Below, piece after piece: positions 32,145-42,070 of a DNA stretch of 64,000 nucleotides. The stretch covers positions 670,001-734,000 of the forward strand of contig NZ_AP018907.1 of assembly GCF_003966715.1 (NCBI RefSeq), written 5' to 3'. The DNA comes from Blastochloris tepida (GTDB taxonomy: Bacteria > Pseudomonadota > Alphaproteobacteria > Rhizobiales > Xanthobacteraceae). The translations under genes were made by a program, and so were the position numbers. Within the stretch, counting starts at the first letter, position 1; each line of letters opens with the position of its first letter. The notes beneath the pieces were generated by a model. The model ran no database searches. It saw nothing but the letters and a program-made list of their open reading frames with translations, and was not told the origin of the DNA.

Positions 32145-32962
32145 GCCATCCCCCGTGTCAGCCAGGGCGAGGTGCGGCGGTTGATGGCGCGCAGGCCCCA
32201 ATCCATCAGGAAGGCGAGCAGCGTGATCCAGGCGACGTAGGGCAGGATCACGTCCATGGCGAGATAGCGCCGCACCAGGAAGATGCGATAGCCGAGCCCG
32301 TCCTGCGCGGCGATGGCCTCGGCCGATATCAGGAACAGCCAGGCCGGGCCGAGCGACAGCCGCAGCGCGTCGATGAGTTTGGGCAGCATGGTCGGCAGCA
32401 CGAGGCGGGTGATGATCTGCCACGTCGAGGCGCCGAGCGTCTGCGCCTTGATGACGAGCTCGGGCGGGATCGCCTCGACACGCATCGCGAGGTCGCGGAT
32501 CAGGAAGGGCGCGATGCCGATGACGATCAGCACCACCTTCGACAGCTCGTCGAGGCCGAAGGAAATGAACAGGATCGGCAGCAGCGCCATCGGCGGGATC
32601 AGCGACACGACGGCGACGAAGGGCGACAGGCCGGCGCGGAGATAGGGCACGAGGCCGCTGGCGATGCCGATGACGAGACCGAGCGCGGCCGAGACCGCGA
32701 GCCCCCAGGCGAGGCGAGCGAGGCTCGCGGCGGTGTCGACCCACAGCAGCACCTGACCGGTGCGCTGGTCGGGGGTGAAGGCGAGGCGGACAACGGTTTC
32801 GGCGATGGTGGAGAGCGCCGGCAGCAGCTTGTCGTTGGGGTTGTCGGCCAGACGCATGGCCGAGAAGGTGAGGTAGAGCGCCAGCACCGCGAGGAAGGGA
32901 AGCGCGCCCCAGAACAGCGCGCCGCCCCGGCCCGGCCGTCGATTGATGATGCGAAGGCCCAT
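32141..32962 (-). CDS. ABC transporter permease (guanidine import)
   Basis: This 273-residue inner-membrane permease of the SsuC/TauC class has about six helices. The EAA-type cytoplasmic loop reads KAQTLGASTWQIITRLVLP (about 172-190). It pairs with the downstream ATPase through a four-base overlap and with the substrate-binding protein upstream after an 82-base gap. Homologous importers occur in ykkC riboswitch operons. Confidence 0.88.
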   Translation of the reverse strand: MGLRIINRRPGRGGALFWGALPFLAVLALYLTFSAMRLADNPNDKLLPALSTIAETVVRLAFTPDQRTGQVLLWVDTAASLARLAWGLAVSAALGLVIGIASGLVPYLRAGLSPFVAVVSLIPPMALLPILFISFGLDELSKVVLIVIGIAPFLIRDLAMRVEAIPPELVIKAQTLGASTWQIITRLVLPTMLPKLIDALRLSLGPAWLFLISAEAIAAQDGLGYRIFLVRRYLAMDVILPYVAWITLLAFLMDWGLRAINRRTSPWLTRGMA

Positions 32963-33044
32963 GCCTCAGTTTCTCCCGGTACCTGTCGTTGGAGCGTCCG
33001 GCCAGCTCATCGAACCAGCCGGAAGCTTCGCATTTGACGAACGT

Positions 33045-34115
33045 TCAGAGCTTGCCCTCGGCGGCGAGCTTCATCGCCTCGGCGTCGAAGCGCAGCTTCA
33101 CGTTCTTCGCGTCGCCCAGGATCTCGCCGCTCGGGAAGGCGATGCCGACCGCGTCCTTGGTCTTGGCGCCTTCGCCGAGCAGGCCGTGCTCGAACGAGAA
33201 GGTGCGCACCAGATCCATGGTCTTCGGAAGCTGCGGCGAGGTGGCGAACTCCACCGCCTCGGCGGGCTTGTAGAACATGCGGGTGGTGACGAGCTGCGCC
33301 TTGTAGCCGGCGAGGTCGGTGCCCGAGGCTTTCGCCATATGGGTCAGCATCGCCTCGTCGCCTGCCGCCATCTTCTCCATCATCTCGTACCAGACGCCGG
33401 TCAGCGCCTTGGCGAGCGCCGGATTGTCCTTCAGCGTGCCGGTGTTGACGACCAGGAGATCGATGATCTCGCCGGGGACCTTGGAGGAATCGAATACCTT
33501 GGTGGCGCCCTTGACGGCGGCGACCTCGGCGAGCTGCGGGTTCCAGGTCACCACCGCCTTCGAGTCGGACGAGGAGGTGAACACCGAGACGATGTCGGCA
33601 TCCGAGGTGTTGACGATCGAGACGTCCTTCTCGGTCAGGCCGACGCTGTCGAGCGCGCGCGCCAACAGATAGTGCGACACCGAGAGCTGGACGAGATTGA
33701 TCTTCTCGCCCTTGATGTCGGCGACGGTCTTTCCGGTCTTCAGCACGACGCCGTCATTGCCGTTGGAGAAGTCGCCGACGATGAGGGCGGTGGAGTCGAC
33801 GCCGCCGGCCGCGGGGATGGTCAGCGCGTCCATGTTGGTCATGACGCAGCCGTCGAAGCCGCCGGCGGTGTACTGGTTGATGGATTCGACATAGTCGTTG
33901 ATCTGCACGATCTCGACATTGATGCCGTATTTGTCGGCCCACTTCTTCATCAGGCCGGAGTCGGCGGCGTAGCCCCAGGGCATCCAGCCGGCATAGATCG
34001 ACCAGGCGATCTTGAAGTCCTTCTTCTCCTCGGCGCCGGCCGGCGAGCAGGCGATGGCGGCCGCGGTGGCAAGCCCGAGGCAGACGGCGGAAATTCGCTT
34101 GAGTGAGATGGTCAT
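33045..34115 (-). CDS. ABC transporter periplasmic substrate-binding protein (guanidine import)
   Basis: This 356-residue NMT1/TauA-like binding protein has a signal peptide (MTISLKRISAVCLGLATAAA, then IACSPAGAEE). Cleavage after AGA is likely, though IAC could also act as a lipobox. Ligand-region signatures include WSIYAGWMPWGYA and GGFDGCVMTNMDAL. The start ATG 34115 follows GAGAGG. It is the first gene after the guanidine-I riboswitch and is probably the most abundant product of the operon. Confidence 0.9.
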   Translation of the reverse strand: MTISLKRISAVCLGLATAAAIACSPAGAEEKKDFKIAWSIYAGWMPWGYAADSGLMKKWADKYGINVEIVQINDYVESINQYTAGGFDGCVMTNMDALTIPAAGGVDSTALIVGDFSNGNDGVVLKTGKTVADIKGEKINLVQLSVSHYLLARALDSVGLTEKDVSIVNTSDADIVSVFTSSSDSKAVVTWNPQLAEVAAVKGATKVFDSSKVPGEIIDLLVVNTGTLKDNPALAKALTGVWYEMMEKMAAGDEAMLTHMAKASGTDLAGYKAQLVTTRMFYKPAEAVEFATSPQLPKTMDLVRTFSFEHGLLGEGAKTKDAVGIAFPSGEILGDAKNVKLRFDAEAMKLAAEGKL

Positions 34116-34119
34116 GGAA

Positions 34120-34231
34120 CCTCTCGCGATTGGATCACACGCGGTGGCCGCGAGGAGATCCGAATCGGGAGGCCCATCGAGCGGGTGCACGGGTCGAGAC
34201 CTCGCCTTGAGAATCCGAAGCTTCTCGCGGT
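34120..34231 (-). promoter_or_regulatory. Leader segment with mutually exclusive pairings near the first start codon
   Basis: Downstream of the aptamer, GGATCTCC (34154-34161) is the exact complement of GGAGATCC at the aptamer 3' edge (34232-34239). CTCGCGG (34148-34154) is the exact complement of CCGCGAG (34224-34230) and also pairs with the ribosome-site region CGCGAG (34123-34128). These alternatives could form the expression platform. No U-run terminator is visible, so control of translation start seems more likely. Confidence 0.45.
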
Positions 34232-34328
34232 GGATCTCCCGGGCTTTTATCCCGCCGTGGCTCCACCCCAACGGGATGGGAGCGCATCTCTCGGACCAGA
34301 CGCCGCAGGCGCGGCCGGAACCCTAGAT
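34232..34328 (-). ncRNA. Guanidine-I (ykkC) riboswitch aptamer
   Basis: Read leftward, the region holds the conserved blocks of the ykkC/guanidine-I class in order: CTAGGGTTCCGGC (34314-34326), CTGGTCCGAGAGA (about 34286-34298), then ACGGCGGGATAAAAGCCCGG followed by GAGA (about 34235-34258). Between blocks two and three is a variable GC hairpin. This class binds free guanidine and turns on import, degradation and export genes, which matches the downstream operon. The match is by eye to the published consensus. Confidence 0.93.
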
Positions 34329-34514
34329 GCATTATGGCCAGTACCTCAGCACGTTTCATGCCAGAAGAACAGCCCGATAATTCGGGGCTCCGGATGAAAC
34401 TGTGCCCGCGCGTTCGGCAATCCCGGGGAATGTTGGTCAGCCTTTGTGCAAGCGGGCGCACGCGCTTGCTGACGAGCGGGTTTCCGGTCTATCGCAACAG
34501 TGTCCGCAACGCCG

Positions 34515-35351
34515 ATGCCCGCGCCTGCGAAATCCCCCCGCAACAGGACATCCCCCGTGCCGAACTCCCGCCCCAAAAACCCGTTTCCGGTCGTCACCTC
34601 GCCGCGACTTGCCGCCTTGGGTCACGTCCGTCATGCCTTCTTCACCCGCCAGGGCGGCGTGTCGGGAGGGCTGTACGCCAGCCTGAACGGCGGGCAGGGC
34701 TCGAATGACGAGCCCGCTCATGTGCGCGAGAACCGCGCCCGCATGGTGGCGGCGCTCGGCGTGCCGGGGCCGCTGGTCAGCGTCTATCAGGTGCATTCGC
34801 CCGACGTCGCGGTGGTGGACGAGCCGTGGGAGCGCGAGGCGGCGCCCAGGGCCGACGCCATGGTGACCGACCGGCCGGGGATCGTGCTCGGCATCACCAC
34901 TGCCGATTGCGGGCCGGTGCTGTTCGCCGATCCCGACGTGCAGGTGATCGGCGCCGCCCATGCCGGTTGGCGCGGTGCGGTCGACGGGGTGATCGCGGCG
35001 ACCGTGGGGGCGATGGAGCGGCTCGGCGCCCGGCGCGGCCGCATCGTCGCCGCCATCGGCCCGCTGATCCGCCAGCCCTCCTACGAGGTGGGGCCGGACT
35101 TCATCGCCCGGGTGCGCGAGGCCCACCCGGCGAGCGAACGCTATTTCGCCGCCGGCACCGGCGATCGCGCTTTCTTCGATCTGCCGGGCTTCATCCGCGA
35201 CCGGCTGGCGGAGGCGGGGGTGGGGGAGATCGAGGATCTCGGCCTTGATACCTATGCGGACGAGGCGCGCTTCTTCAGCTATCGCCGCACCACCCACCGC
35301 GGCGAGCCGGATTACGGCCGGCTGATCAGCGCCATCGCTCTCAGTTCCTGA
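34515..35351 (+). CDS. YfiH/LACC1-family purine nucleoside phosphorylase-like protein
   Basis: This protein of about 278 residues belongs to the former multicopper polyphenol oxidase (DUF152) family. Its metal and catalytic residues lie in VHSPDVAVV, TTADCGPVLF and AAHAGWRGAV. Homologues act on adenosine or inosine as phosphorylase/deaminase, and some edit peptidoglycan precursors. The start is ambiguous: GTG 34500, ATG 34515 and GTG 34557 are in frame, and the last has the best ribosome site (AGGA) and the most family-typical length of 264. It diverges from the guanidine operon, with the riboswitch promoter between them. Confidence 0.85.
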   Translation: MPAPAKSPRNRTSPVPNSRPKNPFPVVTSPRLAALGHVRHAFFTRQGGVSGGLYASLNGGQGSNDEPAHVRENRARMVAALGVPGPLVSVYQVHSPDVAVVDEPWEREAAPRADAMVTDRPGIVLGITTADCGPVLFADPDVQVIGAAHAGWRGAVDGVIAATVGAMERLGARRGRIVAAIGPLIRQPSYEVGPDFIARVREAHPASERYFAAGTGDRAFFDLPGFIRDRLAEAGVGEIEDLGLDTYADEARFFSYRRTTHRGEPDYGRLISAIALSS

Positions 35352-35422
35352 GTGCCGGTGTGGTGTCTCCTTTGCGACCCGCCGGGATGATGCCCGGCAG
35401 GCCGGGGGCTTTCCGGATGACG

Positions 35423-35453
35423 GTCCCGGGCCTCGCTGACGCTCGCCCGGGAC
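35423..35453. repeat. Intergenic hairpin repeat sharing a 15-mer with the window start
   Basis: GTCCCGGGC (35423-35431) pairs perfectly with GCCCGGGAC (35445-35453). The loop and flanks contain CCTCGCTGACGCTCG, identical to positions 51-65. The pattern of a GC stem around this core suggests a family of short dispersed intergenic elements. Confidence 0.6.
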
Positions 35454-35576
35454 GACGCGCAGGGAAAGGATGTCGTCCCGGCCAAGCGGCGAAGCTGACG
35501 GCCCGCGCCTACGGGTCCGCCCTCTCGACTCGGACTTAACCTTTCATTAAACATCGCCCCTCGGTGCGACGGCAGC

Positions 35577-36176
35577 ATGAGGGTGGGCATGCGCGAGAGC
35601 AGAGGCCGCTTTGCGTTTTTGCGGGTCTGGAAGGGCCGGCTGGCCGTCCTGACACTGGCGCTCAGCGCCGCGGGCTGCGTCTCCAATGCCGATCAGGCCG
35701 CTTCGCCGGCCGCGCAGTCGGGTCTGGTGCCGGTCGCCTTCGAGTCGATCAGCGGCGCGCCGCAACCTGTGTTCGATCGTCTGGTCGCCGATATCGCCCG
35801 AGAATCCGAGGCGCGGCGGGTTCTGATCGTCTCCCGAAACGACAATGCCGACTATCGCGTGCGCGCCTATCTGGCGGCGCACAATGAAGGCGCCGAAAGC
35901 AAGGTGGCGTGGGTGCTCGATGTGTTCGACGCCAACCGGCGCCGCACGGTGCGGTTGTCCGGCGAGGAGGTTGCCGCCGGCAGCGACGCATGGTCGAGCT
36001 CCAGCGATGCCGTGGCCAAGATCGCCGCCCAGAGCGTCGCCGAGCTGTCGCAATGGCTGCGCACCGCGCCGCCGGCCGGCGCGGCCCCGCGCGCGGCCGA
36101 GGGGGCGGACGTTGCAGCCGCCCCACCGGCGAGCGAGCCGGCCGTCTCGGCGGTGGCTGGCTACACAGCGGATTGA
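35577..36176 (+). CDS. Putative lipoprotein upstream of prs
   Basis: This 199-residue protein has a basic start (MRVGMRESRGRFAFLRVWKG), a hydrophobic segment and the lipobox LSAAGC with Cys about 34, so it is probably a lipoprotein in the envelope. The mature part contains a mixed alpha/beta domain of about 120 residues (FDRLVADIARESEARRVLIVSRNDNADYRVRAYL) and an Ala/Pro-rich tail. I recognise no enzyme motif. The rightward neighbour prs is 357 bases away, so co-transcription is doubtful. A start at Met5 (35589) is possible. Confidence 0.7.
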   Translation: MRVGMRESRGRFAFLRVWKGRLAVLTLALSAAGCVSNADQAASPAAQSGLVPVAFESISGAPQPVFDRLVADIARESEARRVLIVSRNDNADYRVRAYLAAHNEGAESKVAWVLDVFDANRRRTVRLSGEEVAAGSDAWSSSSDAVAKIAAQSVAELSQWLRTAPPAGAAPRAAEGADVAAAPPASEPAVSAVAGYTAD

Positions 36177-36401
36177 CCACGTCTTTGCCGATCAGCGTTC
36201 CTGCTATTTACGCCTTGTCATCGCGTTGTTATCAGGACGCCGGCCGAAGAGCGCCCGCTCGGCGTGCTGCGAACGGCAGCGCGCAAGGCCGAGTTTTTCG
36301 CAATGGGTTCGCCGCATATCCCGTCGCGGGTCAGGCGGTCGGCGAGAAGGGAGTAGCCGGGATCACGGCGTGATCTTCCGGAGAACCGGTGTGATACGAA
36401 A

Positions 36402-36471
36402 TCCGGCCGCAAGGCCGGAGCTTCGCACCCCGGTCGCCGCAAATCCTGCTCTCCAGCCGGGGTTTGCGGCG
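36402..36471 (+). promoter_or_regulatory. Structured leader upstream of prs
   Basis: Two strong hairpins lie 63 to 132 bases before the prs start. TCCGGCC/GGCCGGA (36402-36408, 36413-36419) has a GCAA tetraloop. CGCCGCAAA/TTTGCGGCG (36435-36443, 36463-36471) is a 9-bp stem. Three copies of GATCGTC follow (36473-36511). They could mark an RNA control element or terminator/attenuator, but no known class is recognised. Confidence 0.35.
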
Positions 36472-36533
36472 GGATCGTCTCCCGGGATCGTCAAGAGATC
36501 GTCCGGCAACCGTGTGATGGGGACTTCGACGTC

Positions 36534-37487
<954 letters not shown>

Positions 37488-37507
37488 GGCGGCGCCATCG
37501 CGGGCGA

Positions 37508-37522
37508 GGGGCACGTTGCCCC
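37508..37522 (+). terminator. Hairpin after prs
   Basis: GGGGCA (37508-37513) and TGCCCC (37517-37522) form a 6-bp stem with a CGT loop, 20 bases past the prs stop and before the converging kinase gene. No T-run is present. Confidence 0.4.
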
Positions 37523-37553
37523 ACCGCCCCAAGGCGCCCCACCGCCCCAAGGC
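37518..37553. repeat. Perfect 18-base tandem duplication
   Basis: GCCCCACCGCCCCAAGGC occurs twice back to back (37518-37535, 37536-37553) in the gap between prs and the converging kinase gene. It is probably a recent slippage product and overlaps the edge of the prs hairpin. Confidence 0.85.
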
Positions 37554-37557
37554 CCGG

Positions 37558-40500
37558 TCACGATGCGCCGAACGGGCCCGGTGACTCGTGGCCCTGTCCA
37601 AACCGGGCGATGGCGGACTCGTCGTGCGCATGGTGGCGTGGGTCATTGCCGCCATTTGGCGCCGGGCGCAGCAGTACGCGGTCAGGCCCAAAGATCAGCG
37701 TTACGGCGGTGCCCCGGCCCGGCGTGCTGTCGATCGACAGCGTGCCGCCGTGCGCCTGCATCAGCGCGATGCTCACCGGCAGGCCGAGCCCGGTTCCTTC
37801 CTCGCCGCCGGGCGACATCAGGCCGGAGGTGATCGGGCCGGAGCCGATCCGCGCCACCGTCTCCTGCGTCATGCCGATGCCCGAATCCTGCACCTCGATC
37901 GCCGCGCCACCGCCCTCTGGCACCAGCACCTTCACCCGAACCGTGCTGCCGCGCGGCGAGAACTTGATGGCGTTCGACAGCACGTTCAGCAGAACCTGGC
38001 GGATGCGGCGCTCGTCGATGGTCATGAACAGCTGCGCGGCGCGGATGTCGGGCACCACCATGACGCCGGCCTTGGCGGCCACCGGCGAGACCACATTGAC
38101 GGTGTTCGACACCAGCTCGACGAGATCCACCGTCGCCTCGCGAAGCTGAAGCATGCCGGCCTCGATCTTGGCGATATCGAAGATGTCGTTGATGAGATTG
38201 GCGAGATGGATGCCGGAGGTGTGGATGTCGGTGATGTAGGACAGGTAGCGCTCGTGCTGCAGATGGCCGAACACTTCGCTCAGGATGGCGTCGGAGAAGC
38301 CGACGATGGCGTTCAGCGGCGTGCGCAGCTCGTGGCTCATCTTGGCGAGGAAGTCGGTCTTCGCCCGGCTCGCCTCCTCGGCCAGCTTCTTGGCGGCTTC
38401 GAGGGTGACGCTCATCTCGCGGATGCGGGTGTTGTCGCGCAGCGTGATGGCGCGGTAGCAGCCGCTCTCGATCGCGAACTCGCTGAGCAGCACGTCGAAA
38501 TGGCGGAACTGGTCGTTGCGTGGGATCGAGATCTCCAGCCTGCGCTCGGCGTTGGGGCCTGAGGTCGACAGCAGGTGTTCGAGCAATGCTTCCGCCCGGT
38601 CGCTGTCGAAGAACAGGCGGTCGGCCGGGAAGCCGATGACGTTGTCGGCCGCGACATCGAGAAAGGCGCAGGCGGCGGGATTGCACACCACCACGCGGCC
38701 AGTGCGGTCGGTGATGATGATGCCCTCGCTCGAGGTCTTGATCAGGTGCTCGGCGCGCCGGCCGTGCTCGGCGGCAGCCTGCTGGGCGCGCCGCAGCTCG
38801 GTCATGTCCGACACGGTGATGATCGCGCCGCGCAGGCGCTTGCGCACCTTGTTGGCGGAGATCTGCATCAGGAACGTGCCCTGGTCGATCTGGATCTCGC
38901 CGACATGGTTGCGCCCGGTGGTCAGCACCGCGTCGATCCAGGTCAGGATCTGCGGCATGTCGGCGATGATTCCGCTCTTCAGCAGGTTCTGCTTGTCGGG
39001 CATCGGCGACAGGCGCAGGATCCGCGCCGCCTTGCTGTTGTAGCGCAGCACCTGCAGCTTGGGATCGATCAGAACGATCGCCTCGACCGAGTTGGCGAGA
39101 ATGCCCTCGAGCTCGCCATTGATCTCCGCCAGCGCGTTGGTCTTGGCCGACAGCTCGTCATTGACGGTCGACAGCTCCTCATTGGTCGCCTGCAGTTCCT
39201 CGTTGGTGGTCTCCAGCTCCTCATTGGAAGCCTGCAGCTCCTCATTGGAGGCGTGCAGCTCCTCATTGGCCGCCTGCAGCTCCTCGTTCGAGGTTTCGAG
39301 CTCCTCGACGACCGACTGCAGGTTCTCCTTGGTCGCCTTGAGCTCCTGCTCCAGGGTGGCGACCTGCTGAATGTCGACCTCGTTCACCAGCCCAGCGGCC
39401 TTCTTGCCGCGCGGCCGCGCCTGCTCGGCTTCCTCGAAGCTCAGCATGAACAGCGGGTCGTCGGCCTCGCTGTTGTCGACCGGGTGCATGGCGAGCCGGA
39501 CCAGCCGGCCGGCCGGATGGCTCTCGCGATACTGGCCGCGGATGGGCAGGCGGTCGCGCGTGCAGCGGTGCAGCAGGACGCGCAGATCCGACCGGAAGGC
39601 CGGATCGACCAGCGTCATCAGGTTGAAGTCGACCGGGCCGGTTCCGGCGCCGACGCGGATGAAGCGGCTGACATTGCCGTAGAAGTGCAGCGGGTCGCCA
39701 TCGCGCGACAGCAGGATGCTGGGCGGGCCGTAGGAGTCCGCCAGCAGGTTGATGCCGGCCTGAACCAGGGTCTGGCTGGAGAGGCCGGGGGCCTTGCCGG
39801 GCTTCTTCGCGCCCTGGTCGGGCGGCGTGTACGGCTCCTTCAGCCGCGCGATGTGGTGGGGCCGGTTGGAGACGTCGCGACGGTGGTAGATCTTGTGGCG
39901 GAGGTCGACGGCGCTGAACAGCGAGCGGCTCGAGCCGAGCGATTCCGAGCGACCGAGGAACAGATAGCCGCCCGGCGCCATCGCGTAATGGAACAGCTTG
40001 AGAATGCGCTCCTGCAGCGCCGGCTTGAAATAGATCAGCAGGTTGCGGCAACTGATCAGGTCGATGTTCTTGAACGGCGGGTCGTTCACCACGTCGTGGC
40101 GTGAGAACACCACCATGTCGCGCACGAACTTGCTGATGCGGTGGACGTTGCCGGCCTTGACGAAATGATTGCGCAGCAGCGCGCGGTCGAGATGGGCGAC
40201 GCTGGCGCTGGTAAATTCGCCGCGCCGCGCCTGCATGGTGGCGAGCGTGTCGATGTCGGTGCCGAAGATCTGGACGCGCGGCGCGTCGTGGCGGACGAGC
40301 GTCTTCTTGGCCAGCAGCAGCGCGATCGAATAGGCCTCCTCGCCGGTGGCGCAGGCCGGCACCCAGATGCGCAGCGTCTCGCCGGTCTGCTTCTTGGCGG
40401 CGAGCTTTTCGAGCACCGGCTCAAGGGCTGCGAACGCCTCGGTGTCGCGCATGAACGACGTGACCGAAATCATGAAGGATTTCGCCAGGACGTCGATTTC

Positions 40501-41334
40501 CTCGCGGTGGGTGTCGATGTGGCTGACGTAGTCCTTGAGGTTCTTGATCTTGAGCGTCGCCATGCGCCGGCCGATCCGCCGGCGCAGTGTCGTCTCCTTG
40601 TAGTTGCTGAAGTCCATGCCGGTGTGGCGGCGCACGACCTGGATGAGGGCGTGGAACGGGCTGACGCCGCTGGCCCTTTCCGTCATCTCCAGATGGAGAT
40701 CCTGACCCTTGGCGGTGAGGCCGAGCTTGGCGGCGATCTCCTTGGGCGGCAGGACGATGTCGGCGCCGCCGGTCATGATGGCGGCGCGCGGCATGCTCTC
40801 GTATTTCGCGGTGACCGGATCCTGGGCAAACGTGATGCCGCCGTGCGCCTTGATGGCGCGAATGCCGTTGGCGCCGTCGGAGCCGGTGCCCGACAGCACC
40901 ACGCCGATGGCGCGGCCGGCGAGCTCGGCCGCAAGGCTGGCGAAGAACTGGTCGATCGAGGGCTTCGGCCCCTTCTCATCGAGCGGCGCGCGCAGGATCA
41001 GCTTGCCGGAGCGGTAGAGCACGTCGCAATTGGGCGGCGTCACATAGATGACGTTGGGCTTCAGCGCGGTGCGGTTGGTGATGCTGCGCACCGGAATCCG
41101 GGTCTCGCGCGCCAGCAGGTCGACCATCATGCTGCGGTGCTGCGGCGACAGGTGCTGGATGATCACGAAGCACAGGTTCGAGGATTCCGGCAAAGCCGCG
41201 ATCAGTGGCCGGAGCGCTTCAAGCCCGCCGGCCGAGGCGCCGATGCCGACGACCCGCAGATCGTCCTGCTCGGGCGGGACGACCTTCGGCGGGGCATCGT
41301 CGGTGGAGACCTCCTGGCCCGGCTGATCTGTCAA
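37558..41334 (-). CDS. CheB-CheR-coiled-coil-PAS-PAS-histidine kinase fusion
   Basis: This 1258-residue sensor has a CheB methylesterase-like domain (about 25-210; [31 protein letters not shown]), a CheR methyltransferase-like domain (about 225-490; [22 protein letters not shown]), a heptad coiled coil, and two PAS domains (about 765-880 and 895-1000). Last is a HisKA/HATPase unit with phosphoacceptor His in [12 protein letters not shown] (about 1001) and N/G boxes [10 protein letters not shown] and GTGLGLPV. The coiled coil (about 665-735) is built from [13 protein letters not shown] seven-residue units. No response regulator is fused, no membrane helix is seen, and the signal is unknown. 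Alone on its transcript, it may modify receptors and phosphorylate a separate regulator. Confidence 0.93.
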   Translation of the reverse strand: MTDQPGQEVSTDDAPPKVVPPEQDDLRVVGIGASAGGLEALRPLIAALPESSNLCFVIIQHLSPQHRSMMVDLLARETRIPVRSITNRTALKPNVIYVTPPNCDVLYRSGKLILRAPLDEKGPKPSIDQFFASLAAELAGRAIGVVLSGTGSDGANGIRAIKAHGGITFAQDPVTAKYESMPRAAIMTGGADIVLPPKEIAAKLGLTAKGQDLHLEMTERASGVSPFHALIQVVRRHTGMDFSNYKETTLRRRIGRRMATLKIKNLKDYVSHIDTHREEIDVLAKSFMISVTSFMRDTEAFAALEPVLEKLAAKKQTGETLRIWVPACATGEEAYSIALLLAKKTLVRHDAPRVQIFGTDIDTLATMQARRGEFTSASVAHLDRALLRNHFVKAGNVHRISKFVRDMVVFSRHDVVNDPPFKNIDLISCRNLLIYFKPALQERILKLFHYAMAPGGYLFLGRSESLGSSRSLFSAVDLRHKIYHRRDVSNRPHHIARLKEPYTPPDQGAKKPGKAPGLSSQTLVQAGINLLADSYGPPSILLSRDGDPLHFYGNVSRFIRVGAGTGPVDFNLMTLVDPAFRSDLRVLLHRCTRDRLPIRGQYRESHPAGRLVRLAMHPVDNSEADDPLFMLSFEEAEQARPRGKKAAGLVNEVDIQQVATLEQELKATKENLQSVVEELETSNEELQAANEELHASNEELQASNEELETTNEELQATNEELSTVNDELSAKTNALAEINGELEGILANSVEAIVLIDPKLQVLRYNSKAARILRLSPMPDKQNLLKSGIIADMPQILTWIDAVLTTGRNHVGEIQIDQGTFLMQISANKVRKRLRGAIITVSDMTELRRAQQAAAEHGRRAEHLIKTSSEGIIITDRTGRVVVCNPAACAFLDVAADNVIGFPADRLFFDSDRAEALLEHLLSTSGPNAERRLEISIPRNDQFRHFDVLLSEFAIESGCYRAITLRDNTRIREMSVTLEAAKKLAEEASRAKTDFLAKMSHELRTPLNAIVGFSDAILSEVFGHLQHERYLSYITDIHTSGIHLANLINDIFDIAKIEAGMLQLREATVDLVELVSNTVNVVSPVAAKAGVMVVPDIRAAQLFMTIDERRIRQVLLNVLSNAIKFSPRGSTVRVKVLVPEGGGAAIEVQDSGIGMTQETVARIGSGPITSGLMSPGGEEGTGLGLPVSIALMQAHGGTLSIDSTPGRGTAVTLIFGPDRVLLRPAPNGGNDPRHHAHDESAIARFGQGHESPGPFGAS

Positions 41335-42070
41335 GGCTCTCCCCAGAAACCCTAAGATGCCTGATGCAACTTATATGCGGCGCAATACCGTTGCACGAAG
41401 GATAGATCATCGGCGACCGAAACTCTGGGGCGATTCGCAAATTGCGACACGAAAAATGGCTCCATACGTAACCTGCCGCATTCCGCTTCGGGATGTTTGG
41501 CAGCGTCCGATGAGCGGCAGAGAGTGACCGCCTTTGCGCGTGAACGCTTCCCGTTGAGCAGCGACATTCGGCGTGCGGCAGTCGGCGTGCGGGCGTTGTG
41601 CTGGCGGGCGGCGCGGTGGGATCGCGTCCCGACGGCGATGACCGTTGCCGGCGACTCGCCTCGCGTCTCCGCAAGGGCGCGCATGGGCCGTGACGCGGCG
41701 CATGCCGCAGCCGGCGACGCGCGTTTTGGTTTCGTTTATTTGAAACTATCATCCCTTGCTTGCATCGCGGTGGTTGTGACGCATGCACGCCATGAACAAG
41801 AGCGTGCGCGCCGCCGCGCCCTGCAAGTAATCGAGCGCTCCGGGTCGGTTTTTCGTCCCGGCTTAGTGGAGCGTTAACTACGGCGGCGTGACAGTCCGGC
41901 CGTTATTTTATTACCCCCGCCCACCTTCGCGACCCGTCGCCGCAATGACGCAGGGTCGCGCTGGCCGGCGTACCCCCACGCCTTCAACAGGCGCGTGATC
42001 GGACGTGCCCGGGTCCTCGTGGCCCGGCTCTCCGGCCGTGCGCTCACGCACTCCAGCTTGGAGCTTGGAC
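41335..42070. other. Long divergent intergenic region
   Basis: This region of about 735 bases lies between the CheB-CheR kinase and the chemosensory cluster. Open frames here (for example 41497-41877 rightward) have Arg/Ala-rich translations and no ribosome site, so I call no gene. A 7-bp hairpin GCGACCC/GGGTCGC (41929-41935, 41953-41959) precedes the receptor gene, after an AT-richer stretch (TTATTTTATTA, 41903-41913). Promoters for both transcripts must lie here but were not identified. Confidence 0.5.

Noticed and set aside
41497-41877. Rightward 126-codon frame in the gap before the chemosensory cluster
   Set aside because: No ribosome site, Arg/Ala-rich composition and no family; treated as intergenic.
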